DNA of 64,000 nucleotides from positions 124,001 to 188,000 of the forward strand of contig NZ_QXXA01000007.1 of the NCBI RefSeq assembly GCF_009911265.1, read 5' to 3'. A program made the position numbers and the translations under genes. Of this stretch, positions 52,963 through 61,976 are shown one piece after another (within the stretch, counting starts at the first letter, position 1; each line of letters opens with the position of its first letter). The notes beneath the pieces are model-generated. The model did not search any database, had not been told where the DNA came from, and was given only the letters and a program-made list of their open reading frames with translations. This stretch comes from Senegalia massiliensis (GTDB taxonomy: Bacteria; Bacillota; Clostridia; Tissierellales; SIT17).

Positions 52963-54255
52963 CTATTTAGGATTTATAACTGATAATATATAATTATCAA
53001 CTGTAAAATGACTCTTAAATCTTTTTTCTATATCTTGAAAGTTTATGCTTTTTAGTATATTGATATAGTCAAATAATGATGAATTTTGAAATTCATATTT
53101 TGTAAAGCTATTTGCTATATACTCTAAAGAATCAAAACTCATTATATGATGTCCTATCATTTTATTCTTAATTCTATTAAAATCTTCTTTATTTAACCCT
53201 ACTTCATTTAAATGATTTATATTCTCTATAACTTTATCTAATACTTTTTTAGGATTTGATGACTCTCCTCCTATTATAGAATGAGAATAAGTTTTACTTG
53301 CTACAAATTGAGCTCCAAAGCTATTATTAACTAATCCTTCTTCATACATATTCTTATAAAGTTCTGTTGATTCTCCAAAGATCATATCAAGAAGTATATT
53401 TGTTACAATTTCTTTTTCTAATAACTCATTTCCATCAAATCCCACATCTTTATCCTTAAAGCCTATATTAAATAACGGTATTGATACACTTAAACTTTCT
53501 TCAATATATCTATTTTTAATTTCTTTAGGTTCATTTGGATAAATTCTTTCAATTTTATTTTGTGTATTTAAATCTTTATTTTTAATATTTTTTTCTATTG
53601 TCTTTATTGCTTTTTCAAAATCAATATCACCAACTAAAAAAAGAATCATATTTGTAGGATGATAAAATGTATTATAACATTTATAAAGGGTTTCTTTATC
53701 TATTTTAGTAATGCTTTCAACAGTTCCAGCAATATCTTCTTTTACAGGATGATAATGATACATAGCTTTCAATGAATTAAAAAATACCTTCCATCCTGGA
53801 TTGTCTTCATACATTTTTATTTCTTGCGCAATTATTCCTTTTTCTTTATTCACATTTTCATCAGTAAAATATGGGTTTTCTACAAATGATACTAATAATT
53901 CTAAATTTTTATAAAAGTTATCAGTACAAGAAAACAAATATGCAGTTTGATTAAAATTTGTAAATGCATTCACATAAGATCCTAATTTAGAAAATTCATC
54001 AAATATGTTACCTTCTTGTTCTTCAAATAGTTTATGTTCTAGAAAATGTGCTATTCCTTCTGGAACTTTAATAGCTTCATTTTCTCCGATAGGAACAAAC
54101 TCATTGTCATTCGAACCATAATTTGTAGAGAATATAGCATATTTTTTAGAAAATCCTAACTTAGGTACAAAATATACTTTTAAACCATTTTTCAAGACAT
54201 ATAAAAATGATTCTTCTTTTAATATATCACTTTTAATTGTACTAATATTTTCCAT
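52963..54255 (-). CDS. ymfH: M16 family zinc peptidase YmfH-type (active subunit)
   Basis: A 430-residue pitrilysin-fold protein with the inverted zinc motif HFLEH (IAHFLEHKLFEEQ, about residue 70) and the distal Glu in KGIIAQEIKMYEDNPG; C-terminal domain contains GQ-like GAQFVASKTYSHSIIGGES. It pairs with the inactive homologue encoded just upstream, as in the Bacillus ymfF-ymfH pair associated with EF-P 5-aminopentanol modification. The in vivo substrate is unknown. ATG 54255, 20 nt after ymfF. Confidence 0.88.
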   Translation of the reverse strand: MENISTIKSDILKEESFLYVLKNGLKVYFVPKLGFSKKYAIFSTNYGSNDNEFVPIGENEAIKVPEGIAHFLEHKLFEEQEGNIFDEFSKLGSYVNAFTNFNQTAYLFSCTDNFYKNLELLVSFVENPYFTDENVNKEKGIIAQEIKMYEDNPGWKVFFNSLKAMYHYHPVKEDIAGTVESITKIDKETLYKCYNTFYHPTNMILFLVGDIDFEKAIKTIEKNIKNKDLNTQNKIERIYPNEPKEIKNRYIEESLSVSIPLFNIGFKDKDVGFDGNELLEKEIVTNILLDMIFGESTELYKNMYEEGLVNNSFGAQFVASKTYSHSIIGGESSNPKKVLDKVIENINHLNEVGLNKEDFNRIKNKMIGHHIMSFDSLEYIANSFTKYEFQNSSLFDYINILKSINFQDIEKRFKSHFTVDNYILSVINPK

Positions 54256-54275
54256 GTTAACCTCTCCTCGACGAC

Positions 54276-55538
54276 TTATTTATCTTTTAAGAAATAAACT
54301 GTATCTAATTTTATTTTATTAATAGCTGCTATTATATCTTCTTTATTAACTTCCCGTATAGATTCTATAAGCCCTTCAATATTTTTATCGTCATTTGATA
54401 AAACCTTACTTAAATAAAACTCAGATATTGAAAATATATCATCATTTATTGTTTTCATTGAAGTAATAATTGCTTTTTTAGATTGTTCTATACTTTTTTG
54501 ATCAAATTCTCCTTGTTTCATTAATTCTATTTGTTCTTTTATTATTTTCAATGCATCTTCAAATTTATCAAATTCGATACCTGCTGATATAAGCATAATT
54601 GACTTATATTTATAGACCCTTGAATAAACATAATATGCCAAACTATGTTTTTCACGTACATTTAAGAATAACTTTGAATCTGGTCCTCCACCTAAAATAT
54701 AGTTTCCTACTAAAAACGCACTATATAACTTGTCTTCATATGGAATATTTGTTCTATATCCTAAAGTTAACTTCCCTTGTGTTACATCCATCTTATCTAT
54801 TATGATTTTTTCTTTTATTTCATTAAATATTACTTTTTCCCTTTCAAGATTTATTTCTTCTCTCTCATTATAGGAAAATTTATCTTTAATGCTTTTTCTT
54901 ATTTGTTCTGACTCTAGATTGCTTACTATATTAATTTCTATTCGAGCTCTTTTTAATAAATCTAAATAATGTTTATATAGATTTACTTCATTAATCTTAT
55001 CTAAATCTTCTATATAACCATATTTATATATGCTATATTTTTCATCTCTAAACATTTCTTCAACTGTTCTTTGAACTGCATATTGTTGTTTATCATTAAT
55101 TTTTGAGCTAATTCTATCTTTTAAGTTTCTCTTTTCTTGATTTACATAGTCTTTTTTAAAAACATTATTTATCAATAAAGGTTCATAAATTATACTTTTA
55201 AGTATGTCTAATTTATTGTTAAATATTTTATTCGATTCAACAAAATTTTCACTAGGTCCTTCTATACTAAATCTTAAAACATGCTTTTCTCCTTTTTTTG
55301 TAACACTAATACTTAAATCAGAACCATATAACTCTTCTAACCTTTTTTCTATTTCCATAGAATTATTATAGTCTTTAGTACCTCTCTTTAATACTAGTGG
55401 AATCATTGTATTAAAAGTTACATCTTGTTTGTTTAATGGAAGTATAAAATATACACTTATTAATTCTGTTTTAAATTTATCAGAATTAATAACATTTAAA
55501 TATACTCCTTCACTTACTTTTTCTCTTATCCTTTTCAT
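54276..55538 (-). CDS. ymfF: M16 family protein YmfF-type (non-catalytic subunit)
   Basis: A 420-residue M16 homologue lacking H-x-x-E-H at the expected site (PLVLKRGTKDYNNSMEIEKRLEELYG), but retaining the C-terminal substrate-binding half with GNYILGGGPDSKLFLNVREKHSLAYYVYSR. This is the usual asymmetry of M16B heterodimers. ATG 55538 has AGGAGG 8 nt upstream; the frame extends to 55562 with no ribosome site. Lies 11 nt after the membrane chelatase-like gene. Confidence 0.87.
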   Translation of the reverse strand: MKRIREKVSEGVYLNVINSDKFKTELISVYFILPLNKQDVTFNTMIPLVLKRGTKDYNNSMEIEKRLEELYGSDLSISVTKKGEKHVLRFSIEGPSENFVESNKIFNNKLDILKSIIYEPLLINNVFKKDYVNQEKRNLKDRISSKINDKQQYAVQRTVEEMFRDEKYSIYKYGYIEDLDKINEVNLYKHYLDLLKRARIEINIVSNLESEQIRKSIKDKFSYNEREEINLEREKVIFNEIKEKIIIDKMDVTQGKLTLGYRTNIPYEDKLYSAFLVGNYILGGGPDSKLFLNVREKHSLAYYVYSRVYKYKSIMLISAGIEFDKFEDALKIIKEQIELMKQGEFDQKSIEQSKKAIITSMKTINDDIFSISEFYLSKVLSNDDKNIEGLIESIREVNKEDIIAAINKIKLDTVYFLKDK

Positions 55539-55549
55539 TTGGTTGCCTC

Positions 55550-56731
55550 CTAATTTTTCCATTTTTGCATATCTATATATTCAATTTTCTTTATTATATC
55601 TTTAACCATATTATTGTCATTAACAAATCCATCTATAACTTTTACTTTTACACCTTCAGGTAATTCACTTGTTTTTATTGAATTATGGTAAATATCATAT
55701 TTAATTAAATCACTTGATTCAACATTAACTGGTATAATAATCAACTCAGAAATTCCATATTCAAATAATTCCATATTTTTCGATATAAAATCAGGACTTA
55801 AATCATTATACCACGATAATTTTATTAATGAAGGGTCAATATTAAATTCTGTAATTAGTTTTTCTTTAATTTTATTTCTAAATAATATATTTTGTTTTAT
55901 TGATTCACTTTTATCTTCATCTATTATATCTTTATCTATTCCAACTAAATTAATTCCTGATTTGTTTATATTTTTAAAATTCAATTTTATTTTTTGAATA
56001 TAAGAATCTACTAAAGACTCACTTTTCCAAAGTGTATCTATATATTTATATTCTATTCCATAATTATAAAGCTTGAAATCCTCCATTCTTTTTTTGAGAT
56101 TTAAGACATTATAATTATCATCTAAGAACATGGGTACAACTATTATTTTTTGATACCCTTCTTTTACTATGTTTAATATTTCTTTTTCTAAATATTTATC
56201 ATCATATAAATATCCCATGTATACTTTATAAGTATCTTCTATTTCATTAGATAATTTATGATAAAATTCTTTAGTTTTATTTTTATATTGACTTTTTCCT
56301 ATTTTATTATATAGTAATTTATTTTCATATAATTTAATTGGATAAAAAAGTATATCTTTTTTGTTATTAAGTAGTAAAAGTCGTGTAATTTGATTCGTTG
56401 TAGAATACATTGAATCTTCACCTGAATATACTAAAATAACTGCAACTTTATTATTCGCATTATTAATTGTTGGAATATTTTTTGGTATTTGTACTTTATT
56501 TATAAATAAAATAATGAATATCAAAATATAAATTATAATAATTATTATTAAACTTTTTATTATTGATAAATATTGTTTTTTCTTATATAAACTATATATT
56601 AAAGTTATAGAAAGTGTAAATATTATTATTGATAAATTTTCAATCCAGTTATTAAAACATAAATATATCAAAAAAGACATTGTAAGAGAAGTTAAAAGAA
56701 AATATTTATAATAATTTTTAGTTTTATCCAT
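55550..56731 (-). CDS. Membrane-anchored protein with a chelatase (ferrochelatase/CbiK)-like domain, function unknown
   Basis: A 393-residue protein I cannot name. Residues about 10-78 form three TM helices (FLLTSLTMSFLIYLCFN; IIIFTLSITLIYSLY; SLIIIIIIYILIFIILFI). The soluble part has the two-lobe rhythm of class II chelatases: VAVILVYSGED, then GYLYDDKYLEKEILNIVKEG-YQKIIVVPMFLDDNY, and in the second lobe IKLSWYNDLSPDFISKNMEL-FEYGISELIIIPVNVESSD. The catalytic His expected after the strand is not evident, so it may be catalytically dead. It heads the run with ymfF-ymfH. A clear ribosome site GGGGGAATTAA precedes the ATG. Confidence 0.55.
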   Translation of the reverse strand: MDKTKNYYKYFLLTSLTMSFLIYLCFNNWIENLSIIIFTLSITLIYSLYKKKQYLSIIKSLIIIIIIYILIFIILFINKVQIPKNIPTINNANNKVAVILVYSGEDSMYSTTNQITRLLLLNNKKDILFYPIKLYENKLLYNKIGKSQYKNKTKEFYHKLSNEIEDTYKVYMGYLYDDKYLEKEILNIVKEGYQKIIVVPMFLDDNYNVLNLKKRMEDFKLYNYGIEYKYIDTLWKSESLVDSYIQKIKLNFKNINKSGINLVGIDKDIIDEDKSESIKQNILFRNKIKEKLITEFNIDPSLIKLSWYNDLSPDFISKNMELFEYGISELIIIPVNVESSDLIKYDIYHNSIKTSELPEGVKVKVIDGFVNDNNMVKDIIKKIEYIDMQKWKN

Positions 56732-56787
56732 TTAATTCCCCCAAACTATTTATTATTTATATTTATGTAAACAAAGTAGTATATTAT

Positions 56788-56823
56788 GAAAAAATCTCAG
56801 TAAAATTTACTGAGATTTTTTTA
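56788..56823 (-). terminator. Terminator of the YhcN-like lipoprotein gene
   Basis: Perfect stem AAAATCTCAGTAAA / TTTACTGAGATTTT (56791-56818), followed by T run, 4 nt past the stop codon. Confidence 0.88.
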
Positions 56824-56826
56824 TAA

Positions 56827-57381
56827 TTATTTAGTTTTTGGAGTTATTCTGTCAATAATTTCTGCTATATCGTCTGAAAAATCTTCAATAGGATTACCGC
56901 CTCTTACATCATTTGAAATCGTATTAATTCTTTCAAATAAATCAGGCTCATTAGATACATATACTTCATTAATATTACTATCTTCTTCTTTTATCTTTGA
57001 TTCTATTTCTTGTTTCATATCATCACTTATGTTATCTTCTCCATTTATATCTATACCTACCAATGCAACTTCATCCATAGTAACTACTGTGGCATCATTA
57101 ATACCATCCATTTCCACTATACTATTTGCCAAAGCATCATTGTCAATATCCATGTTCTGATCTTGATCTGTCATACCTTCGTCATTATTATTTGGATCTG
57201 TTGCATCCTCATCATTCATGTTTTCATTCGTATCCCCATTATTCATATCATTATCTTCTGTTTCCATATCATCATTTTCTTCTGTTCCATTATTATCTTT
57301 ATTTTGACATCCTATACTAATTGCTGAAACCATAAGTATAATTAAGAAAATTATGCTTATGCCTTTAAATCTTTTTACCAT
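56827..57381 (-). CDS. YhcN/YlaJ family sporulation lipoprotein
   Basis: A 184-residue lipoprotein: signal helix ending in the lipobox ISIGC with Cys25, then a highly acidic low-complexity linker (about 28-80, rich in Asn, Asp, Glu), and a C-terminal domain (NSIVEMDGINDATVVTMDE ... VALVGID ... INEVYVSNEPDLFERIN) matching YhcN/YlaJ spore proteins. Members locate to the spore inner membrane or cortex. Low-complexity acidic linker explains the odd opposite-strand reading frames. GGAGGTGAAAAA precedes ATG. Confidence 0.85.
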   Translation of the reverse strand: MVKRFKGISIIFLIILMVSAISIGCQNKDNNGTEENDDMETEDNDMNNGDTNENMNDEDATDPNNNDEGMTDQDQNMDIDNDALANSIVEMDGINDATVVTMDEVALVGIDINGEDNISDDMKQEIESKIKEEDSNINEVYVSNEPDLFERINTISNDVRGGNPIEDFSDDIAEIIDRITPKTK

Positions 57382-57445
57382 TTTTTCACCTCCTATAATT
57401 AGTATTGCATTATTTCTAATTTTTATTATAAAACTTTTTATGTTT

Positions 57446-57476
57446 AAAAAAATAACTTCACTTTAAAAGTGAAGTT
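57446..57476 (-). terminator. Terminator of the pstCAB-phoU unit
   Basis: Stem AACTTCACTT / AAGTGAAGTT (57454-57476) with a 3-nt loop, then ATTTTTTT on the minus strand, overlapping the phoU stop codon. Confidence 0.88.
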
Positions 57477-58123
57477 TAATAATGTATTCTTTTTCCATCT
57501 ACCATAAATATAATTTTTTCACAGATATTAGTAGTATGATCAGCTATTCTTTCTATATATCTACCTATAAACAATAAGTTTATTACTTGATTCATAATTC
57601 TTTTATCCTCAGTTAATTTATTTAATAATTCTACATATATTTCTTCATATATATTATCTACAGTATCATCCATCTTTGCTACTTGTTTTGCTAATTGAAC
57701 ATCTTTTTCAACAAAACTTTCTAAGCTCCTTCTTATCATCTCTTTAGAAATATCAGCCATTTTTGGAATATCTATTAAAGGTTTTATATATTCTTCTTTA
57801 CTTATACGCTTAGTAACCTTAGCAATATTTACTCCATGATCTCCTATTCTCTCTATATCTGTTATAATTTTAAGTATAGCACTAATTTCTCTTAAATCTT
57901 TTGCCATTGGTTGTTGAAGTGCTATTAGCTCTAGACATTTTCTTTCAATAATGTATTCCATTTCATCAACTTTTTCATCTAGTTTTATTGCTCTATTAGC
58001 TAATTTTTCATCTTTTTTTAAAAGTGAATTTATCGATATATCTATTATTTCTTCTGCTAATATACCCATATCAAACAACATTTTTTTTAATTTTTTCATA
58101 TCATTATCAAAATATTTTCTCAT
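57476..58123 (-). CDS. phoU: Phosphate transport system regulatory protein PhoU
   Basis: A 215-residue protein of two three-helix bundles with metal-binding acidic motifs ELIALQQPMAKDLREI, ERIGDHGVNIAK and ERIADHTTNICE. PhoU links PstSCAB to PhoR signalling and moderates phosphate uptake. ATG 58123 has GGGGG 6 nt upstream; a longer frame to 58210 would overlap pstB by 77 nt without a ribosome site. Last gene of the pst unit, 10 nt after pstB. Confidence 0.95.
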   Translation of the reverse strand: MRKYFDNDMKKLKKMLFDMGILAEEIIDISINSLLKKDEKLANRAIKLDEKVDEMEYIIERKCLELIALQQPMAKDLREISAILKIITDIERIGDHGVNIAKVTKRISKEEYIKPLIDIPKMADISKEMIRRSLESFVEKDVQLAKQVAKMDDTVDNIYEEIYVELLNKLTEDKRIMNQVINLLFIGRYIERIADHTTNICEKIIFMVDGKRIHY

Positions 58124-58133
58124 AATATACCCC

Positions 58134-58889
58134 CTAACCAAATCTGCCTGTAATATAATCCTCTGTTCTTTTATCTTGTGGATTTGAAAAAATGTCTGCA
58201 GTTTTCCCAAACTCTACTAATCTTCCCATTAAGAAAAATGCCGTATTATCAGATATCCTACCTGCTTGCTGCATAGAATGAGTTACTATAACAATAGTAT
58301 ATTTATTTTTTAACTCTTCTATAAGTTCTTCTATTTTTGATGTTGCTACAGGGTCAAGAGCAGAAGTTGGTTCATCCATTAATAATACATCTGGCTCCAT
58401 TGCTAATGCCCTAGCAATACATAACCTTTGTTGTTGTCCTCCAGATAAGGACCATGCTGAGGAGTCTAATCTGTCCTTTACCTCATCCCATAAGGCAGCA
58501 TCTTTCAAACTTGTTTCAACTATTTTATCTAGTTCTGATTTTTTCTTAATACCATGTCTTTTTGGTCCAAAAACTACATTTTCATATATTGACTTTGGAA
58601 ATGGGTTTGGTTTTTGAAAAACCATTCCCACTCTTTTTCTTAGATCAACTACATCAACCTTAGATGAGTATATATCTTTCCCTTCATATACTATTTCACC
58701 TTTATGACTAGTACCATCAATAAGATCATTCATCCTATTAATTATTCTAATAAATGTAGATTTCCCACATCCAGAAGGTCCAATTAAAGCTGTTACTTTC
58801 CTATCTTCAATTTTCATATTTATATCACTTAGAGCTTTGAAATCTCCATAGTAAAAATCTAAATTTTTAATATCTATTTTAACTCCCAT
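58134..58889 (-). CDS. pstB: Phosphate ABC transporter ATP-binding protein PstB
   Basis: A 251-residue ABC ATPase: Walker [13 protein letters not shown], the PstB-type [20 protein letters not shown]-loop [19 protein letters not shown], signature [15 protein letters not shown], Walker [14 protein letters not shown] and H-loop [10 protein letters not shown]. It lies 16 nt after pstA. Confidence 0.98.
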   Translation of the reverse strand: MGVKIDIKNLDFYYGDFKALSDINMKIEDRKVTALIGPSGCGKSTFIRIINRMNDLIDGTSHKGEIVYEGKDIYSSKVDVVDLRKRVGMVFQKPNPFPKSIYENVVFGPKRHGIKKKSELDKIVETSLKDAALWDEVKDRLDSSAWSLSGGQQQRLCIARALAMEPDVLLMDEPTSALDPVATSKIEELIEELKNKYTIVIVTHSMQQAGRISDNTAFFLMGRLVEFGKTADIFSNPQDKRTEDYITGRFG

Positions 58890-58905
58890 ACTTAATCCTC
58901 CAATT

Positions 58906-59766
58906 CTATCCTTTTATTCTACTTTGATATTTATTTCTTAATATTATTGATATAGCATTTGCTCCTAACAATAATATTAATAATACAATTATTCCTCCAG
59001 CTGCTAAATCATGAAATTCAGCTTGAGGCATTGTTGACCAATTATATATTTGCATTGGTAATGTTGTAAATTTATCAAATATACTTTCTGGAGTAAAAGC
59101 TATAAACGTTACAGCTCCTATCATAATCAATGGAGCAGTTTCTCCCAATGCTCTTGCTATTGCCAATATAGAGCCCGTCAATATACCAGGTAAAGAATAA
59201 GGTAATACTACCCCTTTAATTACTTGCCACTTAGTAATTCCTAATGCATAAGCCCCATATCTAAGTTCCTTTGGAACACTTTTAATAGCCTCTTGAGCTG
59301 ATACAATAATAATTGGTAATATAAGCAAAGTTAATGTTAACCCACCTGATAATATACTTCTTCCAAATCCAAGTGTATTTACAAATATACCTAGACCTAA
59401 TATTCCAAATACGATAGAAGGTACTCCTGCTAAATTAGATATATTTAATTTTATAATTCTTGTTAATAAACTTTTATCATCAGAATATTCTTCTAAATAT
59501 AATGCAGTACCTACTCCAATTGGAAACGAAAAAATAATAGTAACAAATATAACCCATATACTACCTGTAATTGCTGCTTTTATCCCTGCTTTTTCTATGA
59601 ATCTAGAAGTGAAGTTAGTAAAAAAATCTAGACTTAACCACTTTGTTCCATCTTTGAAGATATCAAATAATAATATAAATAGTACAATTAATGCAAATGA
59701 TGTTGTACAAAATACTAACCCATGAAAAAATCTATCTATGATCTTTCTTTTCTTTAGATTATTCAT
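58906..59766 (-). CDS. pstA: Phosphate ABC transporter permease PstA
   Basis: A 286-residue, six-helix permease; EAA loop is [20 protein letters not shown] followed by [20 protein letters not shown], and [16 protein letters not shown] is the PstA mark. The ATG overlaps the pstC stop by one base (TAATG). Confidence 0.97.
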   Translation of the reverse strand: MNNLKKRKIIDRFFHGLVFCTTSFALIVLFILLFDIFKDGTKWLSLDFFTNFTSRFIEKAGIKAAITGSIWVIFVTIIFSFPIGVGTALYLEEYSDDKSLLTRIIKLNISNLAGVPSIVFGILGLGIFVNTLGFGRSILSGGLTLTLLILPIIIVSAQEAIKSVPKELRYGAYALGITKWQVIKGVVLPYSLPGILTGSILAIARALGETAPLIMIGAVTFIAFTPESIFDKFTTLPMQIYNWSTMPQAEFHDLAAGGIIVLLILLLGANAISIILRNKYQSRIKG

Positions 59767-60689
59767 TAATATTCCTCCCTATATTTCTTAATTATCATTC
59801 TAGCTATGATATTCATTAATAATGTAATTAAGAATAATAACATTCCTACTGCAAATATAGTTTTATATATAAGACCTCCATGGGTTACATCTCCAGATGC
59901 AACTTGTACAATAAAAGAAGTCATTGTCTGAACACTTTCTAAAGGATTTAATGTTAATCTAGGAGTAGACCCAGCCGCTAGTGTAACAATCATTGTTTCT
60001 CCAATTGCTCTAGAAATAGCTAAAACAAAAGATGAAATTATACTAGATAGTGCAGCAGGAATAACAACTTTTGTAGAAACTTCAAATTTAGTAGCTCCTA
60101 GAGCATATGCTCCTTGTCTAATTTCATCTGGTACAGCCTTCATTGCATCTTCACTCAATGATGAAATCATAGGTATTATCATAATCCCTACAGCAATACT
60201 AGCACTTAATGCATTAAACACATTTATATCAGGAAAAAATTTCTTTAATATAGGTGTTATAAATGTTAATGCAAAATATCCATATACTATAGATGGGATA
60301 CCTGCTAAAATTTCTAATAAAGGCTTTACTATTTTTCTTGTTTTATCTGAAGCATATTCACTTAAATAAATTGCACTTCCAAGACCTACTGGAATAGCTA
60401 CTATACTTCCATATATTGCTATCATTAAAGTACCTAATACGAGTGGTAATACCCCAAATTTTGGATTAGCAAATAATGCAGTCCATTCTGTACCAGTTAA
60501 AAAATCTTTTATACTAATTTCTTGAAAAAATAAAAAAGTTTCTTTAGATAATATCACTATTATTCCAATTGTTGTTAATATAGATATTGATGCTAATACC
60601 ATTAATATTTTTGATATTATTTTCTCTTTTGTTTTTCCTCTTTTTAATGTCTTATTACTTGACTTTATTGGTGTATTTTCATATATCAT
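59766..60689 (-). CDS. pstC: Phosphate ABC transporter permease PstC
   Basis: A 307-residue permease with an extended cytoplasmic N-terminus and six helices; YGSIVAIPVGLGSAIYLSEYA and GIPSIVYGYFALTFITP are PstC marks, and the EAA loop is KAVPDEIRQGAYALGATKFE. It follows pstS after a terminator-like hairpin, which would lower transporter relative to binding protein. Confidence 0.97.
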   Translation of the reverse strand: MIYENTPIKSSNKTLKRGKTKEKIISKILMVLASISILTTIGIIVILSKETFLFFQEISIKDFLTGTEWTALFANPKFGVLPLVLGTLMIAIYGSIVAIPVGLGSAIYLSEYASDKTRKIVKPLLEILAGIPSIVYGYFALTFITPILKKFFPDINVFNALSASIAVGIMIIPMISSLSEDAMKAVPDEIRQGAYALGATKFEVSTKVVIPAALSSIISSFVLAISRAIGETMIVTLAAGSTPRLTLNPLESVQTMTSFIVQVASGDVTHGGLIYKTIFAVGMLLFLITLLMNIIARMIIKKYREEY

Positions 60690-60792
60690 AATAAATCCTC
60701 CCTTATTACATTAATACTTCAACATCATTATATTTCATTTAGGGATTACTGTTGTTTTATTGGAGTTAATATTATGTTAATTCTAAGTTAAC

Positions 60793-60837
60793 TTTAATAA
60801 AGAAATAAAATAAGAATCAAATTAATTTGATTCTTAT
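60793..60837 (-). terminator. Intra-operon terminator between pstS and pstC
   Basis: A perfect 28-nt palindrome ATAAGAATCAAATT / AATTTGATTCTTAT (60810-60837) followed on the minus strand by TTTATTTCTTT, 12 nt past the pstS stop. Likely partial, as pstC has no other obvious promoter. Confidence 0.75.
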
Positions 60838-60848
60838 CTTAGAGTATA

Positions 60849-61784
60849 TTATTTTAATTTATTTAATTCTTCCTCATATTTTTCTTTTGATAATGCTACA
60901 TAACCTGTAGAAGGAACTATTTCAGTTGCATTATTTATATAATAATTTACAAATTCTTTTACTTGATTTTGATTATTATAATGATCTTTATTTACATAAA
61001 TAAATAATGGTCTTGATAATGGAGTATATTTTCCACTTTCAATATTTTCAGGTGTTGGTTCTACTCCATTAATTGATAGTGCTTTTAATTTATCTTTATT
61101 TTCTTCATAGTATGCGTAACCAAAATATCCTAATGAATATTTGTCTCCAGAGATACCTTGTACTAATACATTATCATCCTCACTTGCAGTAAAATCTGTT
61201 CTTATTGCTCCTTCTTCTCCGTTTATTGCTTCTGTAAAGTAATCAAATGTTCCTGAATCTGTTCCTGGACCATATAATTTAATTTCCTCTTCAGGCCATT
61301 CTGGATTAACGTCACTCCACATTTTAACACTACTATTAGGTTCCCATATTTTATTTAAATCTTCAATTGTAATATCATCGACCCAATCATTACTTGGATT
61401 TACGACTACTGAGATACCATCTAATGCCACCTTCAACTCAGAAAACTCTACATTGTTTTCTTCAGCTTTTTTTGATTCTTCCTCTTTAATTGGTCTAGAA
61501 GCATTGCTTATACTTGTATCTCCAGTAGTAAATCTTTTCATTCCACCACCTGTTCCTGAAACCCCAACTGTAACTTGTACATCTGGATTACTTGCTTGAA
61601 ATTCTTCAGCCATTGCCATTGTTACAGGATATACAGTTGAAGACCCATCAACTTCTACTTCTCCATTTAAATCTGATGATGTATCATCTGATTTTTCTTC
61701 ATCAGTACTACACCCCGCAAATAATAATAAGGATAAAATTGATACTAAAATTAATGTTAATTTTAATTTAAATAATTTCTTCAT
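60849..61784 (-). CDS. pstS: Phosphate-binding lipoprotein PstS
   Basis: Extracytoplasmic phosphate receptor of 311 residues: signal peptide ending in the lipobox LFAGC with Cys25, an acidic linker, VDGSSTVYPVTMAMAEEFQ, phosphate-binding VGVSGTGGGMKRF, DTSISNASRPIKEEE and GTDSGTFDYFTEAI. GAAAGGAGATTT precedes ATG 61784. First gene of the operon and under Pho boxes. Confidence 0.97.
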   Translation of the reverse strand: MKKLFKLKLTLILVSILSLLLFAGCSTDEEKSDDTSSDLNGEVEVDGSSTVYPVTMAMAEEFQASNPDVQVTVGVSGTGGGMKRFTTGDTSISNASRPIKEEESKKAEENNVEFSELKVALDGISVVVNPSNDWVDDITIEDLNKIWEPNSSVKMWSDVNPEWPEEEIKLYGPGTDSGTFDYFTEAINGEEGAIRTDFTASEDDNVLVQGISGDKYSLGYFGYAYYEENKDKLKALSINGVEPTPENIESGKYTPLSRPLFIYVNKDHYNNQNQVKEFVNYYINNATEIVPSTGYVALSKEKYEEELNKLK

Positions 61785-61826
61785 ATAAATCTCCTTTCAA
61801 AAGTTAAGTTTTATCTAACAATTAGA

Positions 61827-61891
61827 ATTATAGCACCTTATTTAAATTAGTATGTTGTCTATAAGTTAATTGGATGTTAAATAAGTGTTAA
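61827..61891 (-). promoter_or_regulatory. pstS promoter with four Pho-box repeats
   Basis: Minus strand TTAACA (61886-61891), TTAACA (61875-61880), TTAACT (61864-61869) and ACAACA (61853-61858) are spaced exactly 11 bp, the PhoP repeat of Bacillus. TATAAT (61827-61832) lies 20 bp downstream of the last, and no -35 is seen, as expected for an activated promoter. Confidence 0.85.
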
Positions 61892-61902
61892 TAGTCTTTA
61901 TA

Positions 61903-61931
61903 TTGAAGTTCTCACATATATAATGTATAAT
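61903..61931 (+). promoter_or_regulatory. ychF promoter
   Basis: TTGAAG (61903-61908) and TATAAT (61926-61931) with a 17-bp spacer on the plus strand, about 38 nt before the ychF ATG. Confidence 0.6.
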
Positions 61932-61976
61932 TTTATAAGTATGTAAACACAATATATTTGTTGAAAGGAGATTTAT

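Noticed and set aside
57010-57327. Two overlapping His/Ile-rich plus-strand frames
   Set aside because: They are reverse readings of the Asn/Asp/Glu low-complexity linker of the YhcN lipoprotein.
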